From positions 1 through 6,175 of the forward strand of contig CAZKDJ010000231.1 in assembly GCA_964551295.1 (NCBI GenBank): a stretch of DNA of 6,175 nt, given 5' to 3'. Positions 4,454 through 6,175 of this stretch are shown here, in pieces (the stretch's first letter is position 1; every line of letters begins with the position of its first letter). The stretch comes from JAFGED01 sp964551295. Lineage in GTDB: Bacteria; Chloroflexota; Anaerolineae; B4-G1. The notes under the pieces were generated by a model. That model searched no databases. It saw only the letters and a list, made by a program, of their open reading frames with translations, and was not told where the DNA came from. The position numbers and the translations under genes are program-made.

Positions 4454-5998
4454 ATGAAAAACTGGCGTGTTCTGAGTGTCGCCACAATATTGATCATGGT
4501 GGGTAGCTTGATCGCCGCGTGCACTTGCGCTCCCAAGGCCGAGCAAGCCCCTCCCCTGATCATTGGCACCACCGATTCCGTCACCGACCTCGACCCGGCT
4601 CAGTCTTATGACTTTCACACCTGGGAGATCCATCACAACACGATGGACACTCTGCTGAACTATATCCCAGGGACGACCGAGTTGGAACCTGGCCTAGCTG
4701 AGGAATACGACGTCAGCGCAGATGGTCTGGAATACACCTTCAAGCTGCGCGAGGGGCTCAAGTTCCCCGATGGTACCGCCTTCAATGCCGATGCCGTCGT
4801 TTGGTCCATCAACCGCGTGATGCGACTTGAGGGCGACCCCAACTGGCTGGTGACCTCCTTCGTGGATCGCGTCGAAAAGGTGGACGAAAACACCGTCAAG
4901 TTCGTGCTACAGGATGCGGTCGGCTTCTTCCCACTGCTGGTCGCCACGCCACCCTACTCGCCGGTGAGTCCAGAGTGCTATCCAGAGAACGAGTTCGACG
5001 TGGATAGCACCTGCGGCGGCGTCGGCAGGTACATGATCAAGAGCTGGGAACGGGACGTGGAGATGGAGCTGTTGGCCAATCCCGACTACTATGGCGACCC
5101 GCCGGCCTACCCGCACGTCATTGTGCGCTACTTTGCCGACTCTACCGCCATGCGGCTGGCCCTTGAAGCTGGGGATATCGACGTCGCCTGGAAGACGATG
5201 ACTCCATCCGACTATGACGATTTCCGCGACAATGCCGACTACAATTACTATGAGGGATCCGGCCCCTACATCCGCTACATCTGCTTCAACACCACCACCG
5301 CCCCCTTCGACAATCCCAAGGTCCGTGAGGCCATCTCGCTGGCCATCGACCGCGACGCCATCTCTGGCACCGTATACCAGGGCACACACCAGAACCTGTA
5401 CAGCATGGTGCCAATGGGTATGGCGGGCCACACCGACGCCTTCCCCGACCGGGATCTGAACAAGGCCAAGACGCTCTTGGCCGAGGCCGGCTTTGACGAG
5501 AGCAACCCGCTGGTGATGGACTTTTGGTGGACGCCCGACCACTACGGCCCGACCGAGGGCGATGTGGCGGCGGTGATCAAGGAAGCGCTGGAAGAGACCG
5601 GCGTGATCCAGGTCACCCTACAATCCGCCGAATGGGCCACCTACACCGACTACTTTGGCCCCGGCACGATGCCCGTCTTCCTGCTAGGGTGGTACCCCGA
5701 CTACCTGGACCCCGATAACTACACCTCCGCCTTTGCCGAGTGCGGCGCCTCGGATGACATAGGCATCTTTTACTGCAACGAGGACATGGACGAACTATTA
5801 CTGGGTGCCCGCTACTCCACCGACTTGGCAGAGCGCGAGCAAATATACGCGCAGGTTCAGGATCTGTGGACCACCGAAGCACCAACCATCCCCTTCACCC
5901 AGGGGCTGCTGATCGTCGTGACCCAAAAGAACGTCAGCGGGGTCAAGCTGGACCCGACCCTGTTCCTGCACTACTTTACGCTGACTAAAGAGGAATAG
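4454..5998 (+). CDS. ABC transporter family 5 solute-binding lipoprotein (peptide/opine/nickel class)
   Basis: The 514-aa protein starts at ATG 4454, six bases after GGAGG (4443-4447). Residues 1-22 are a lipoprotein signal peptide with lipobox IAA-C23, so the mature protein is membrane-anchored and faces outward. It has the full length and landmarks of SBP_bac_5 (DppA/OppA-like): 'DLDPAQSYD' near 45-53, the family signature at about 82-122 with 'LEYTFKLREGLKFPDGTAFNADAV', 'VREAISLAIDRDAI' at 290-303, and 'LGWYPDYLDPDNY' at 411-423, near the ligand site in relatives. Cysteine pairs C175/C187 and C430/C441 could form disulfides. It delivers a ligand, often an oligopeptide, to the permease encoded next. 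Specificity cannot be read from the sequence; the abundance of aromatic and acidic residues is compatible with a peptide or cationic ligand. Expression is likely from the promoter at 4257-4285. Confidence 0.95.
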   Translation: MKNWRVLSVATILIMVGSLIAACTCAPKAEQAPPLIIGTTDSVTDLDPAQSYDFHTWEIHHNTMDTLLNYIPGTTELEPGLAEEYDVSADGLEYTFKLREGLKFPDGTAFNADAVVWSINRVMRLEGDPNWLVTSFVDRVEKVDENTVKFVLQDAVGFFPLLVATPPYSPVSPECYPENEFDVDSTCGGVGRYMIKSWERDVEMELLANPDYYGDPPAYPHVIVRYFADSTAMRLALEAGDIDVAWKTMTPSDYDDFRDNADYNYYEGSGPYIRYICFNTTTAPFDNPKVREAISLAIDRDAISGTVYQGTHQNLYSMVPMGMAGHTDAFPDRDLNKAKTLLAEAGFDESNPLVMDFWWTPDHYGPTEGDVAAVIKEALEETGVIQVTLQSAEWATYTDYFGPGTMPVFLLGWYPDYLDPDNYTSAFAECGASDDIGIFYCNEDMDELLLGARYSTDLAEREQIYAQVQDLWTTEAPTIPFTQGLLIVVTQKNVSGVKLDPTLFLHYFTLTKEE

Positions 5999-6001
5999 AA
6001 A

Positions 6002-6076
6002 CTTGGTAACTGGTAGATTGGGAAACTGGTGCACTGACCTCCGGCGAACCAATCTACCAGTTTACCAACTACCAAG
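6002..6076. repeat. Long imperfect inverted repeat of degenerate YTGGTARA octamers between binding-protein and permease genes
   Basis: AACTGGTAGATTGG (6008-6021) is perfectly inverted at 6049-6062, and the stem continues through TTGGT/ACCAA (6003-6007 with 6064-6068) past one bulged T, about 19 bp around a 27-base loop. Each arm is itself a tandem of 7-8-bp units related to TTGGTAAA / CTGGTAGA, on the plus strand from 6003 and on the minus strand from 6075. It starts a few bases after the stop codon and ends 8 bases before the permease ATG. There is no T-run, so it is not a standard terminator; it may protect the upstream mRNA or limit readthrough. It may belong to a dispersed intergenic repeat family. 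Confidence 0.75.
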
Positions 6077-6084
6077 CCATTAAA

Positions 6085-6175
6085 ATGAGTTCACTACGAG
6101 CCTACATCATCACCCGAATCCTGCTCACCATCCCGATGGTGCTCATCCTGCTCATCCTGGTCTTTATCCTGCTGC
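6085..6175 (+). CDS. ABC transporter permease, N-terminal start (cut by window end)
   Basis: From ATG 6085 thirty codons are visible: MSSLRAYIITRILLTIPMVLI and a continuing hydrophobic stretch rich in Leu and Ile. A short basic/polar head, then 'RILLTIPMVLILLILVFILL', is the usual beginning of the first permease (DppB/OppB-like) of peptide-type ABC importers, the inner-membrane channel half that precedes the DppC-like partner and the ATPases. Its place 86 bp behind a family 5 binding protein supports this strongly. There is no recognisable Shine-Dalgarno before the ATG, and the octamer hairpin ends 8 bases upstream, so translation may be weak relative to the binding protein. The rest of the gene is outside the window. 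Confidence 0.82.
   Translation, partial: MSSLRAYIITRILLTIPMVLILLILVFILL

Noticed and set aside
4152..4457. A 101-codon plus-strand open frame before the binding-protein gene
   Set aside because: It has no Shine-Dalgarno, lies in AT-rich DNA, contains a strong promoter within it, and its translation shows no domain or plausible fold. Only the overlap with the next start codon is noted as a finding.
4907..5542. A 211-codon minus-strand open frame opposite the binding-protein gene
   Set aside because: It is a Val/Gly/His-rich shadow of a full-length conserved gene; no recognisable domain is seen.

Overview
The window looks like chromosomal DNA from a GC-rich bacterium, most likely a Chloroflexota (Anaerolineae-type) lineage. 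This is an inference from the mix of genes and protein style: an ECF sigma factor with a zinc-finger anti-sigma, a glycine-rich toast-rack-like lipoprotein, a bactofilin-like beta-helix fused to membrane helices, and a family 5 solute-binding lipoprotein. No rRNA or marker gene is present to prove it. Genes use ATG or GTG starts with clear GGAG/GGAGG Shine-Dalgarno sequences, and there are good intrinsic terminators.

Layout. Positions 3-425 hold the 3' end of a histidine-phosphatase (phosphoglycerate-mutase-like) gene on the plus strand. Facing it on the minus strand (445-777) is a 5'-truncated amidohydrolase remnant that keeps only about the last 110 residues. Its broken end abuts, and overlaps, a candidate ECF-type promoter (761-786, TGCAAC-N16-CGTA) that would drive a four-gene envelope-stress-like cluster: ECF sigma factor (816-1385), zinc-finger membrane anti-sigma (1366-1899, overlapping by 20 bp), an exported lipoprotein-like beta-repeat protein (1943-2836), an intrinsic terminator (2858-2882), and an exported beta-helix/multi-TM protein (2964-4013). 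A very strong terminator (4038-4074) ends the block.

Positions 4075-4453 are an AT-richer gene-free control region. It has a near-consensus housekeeping promoter (TTGACA-N17-TATACT, 4257-4285), an 11-bp inverted repeat whose left arm overlaps the -10 box, a second interleaved 7-bp inverted repeat, and a long leader holding a full-length Shine-Dalgarno with no well-spaced start codon. It leads into a peptide/opine/nickel-class ABC transporter: solute-binding lipoprotein (4454-5998), a long imperfect hairpin made of degenerate YTGGTARA octamers (6002-6076), and the start of an inner-membrane permease (6085 to the window end).

How the parts work together (inference). The anti-sigma would hold the sigma factor at the membrane until an envelope signal frees it. 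The sigma factor would then activate its own promoter and raise the two surface beta-repeat proteins. The transporter is a separate transcription unit, in which the intergenic hairpin may set the high binding-protein to permease ratio usual for such operons.
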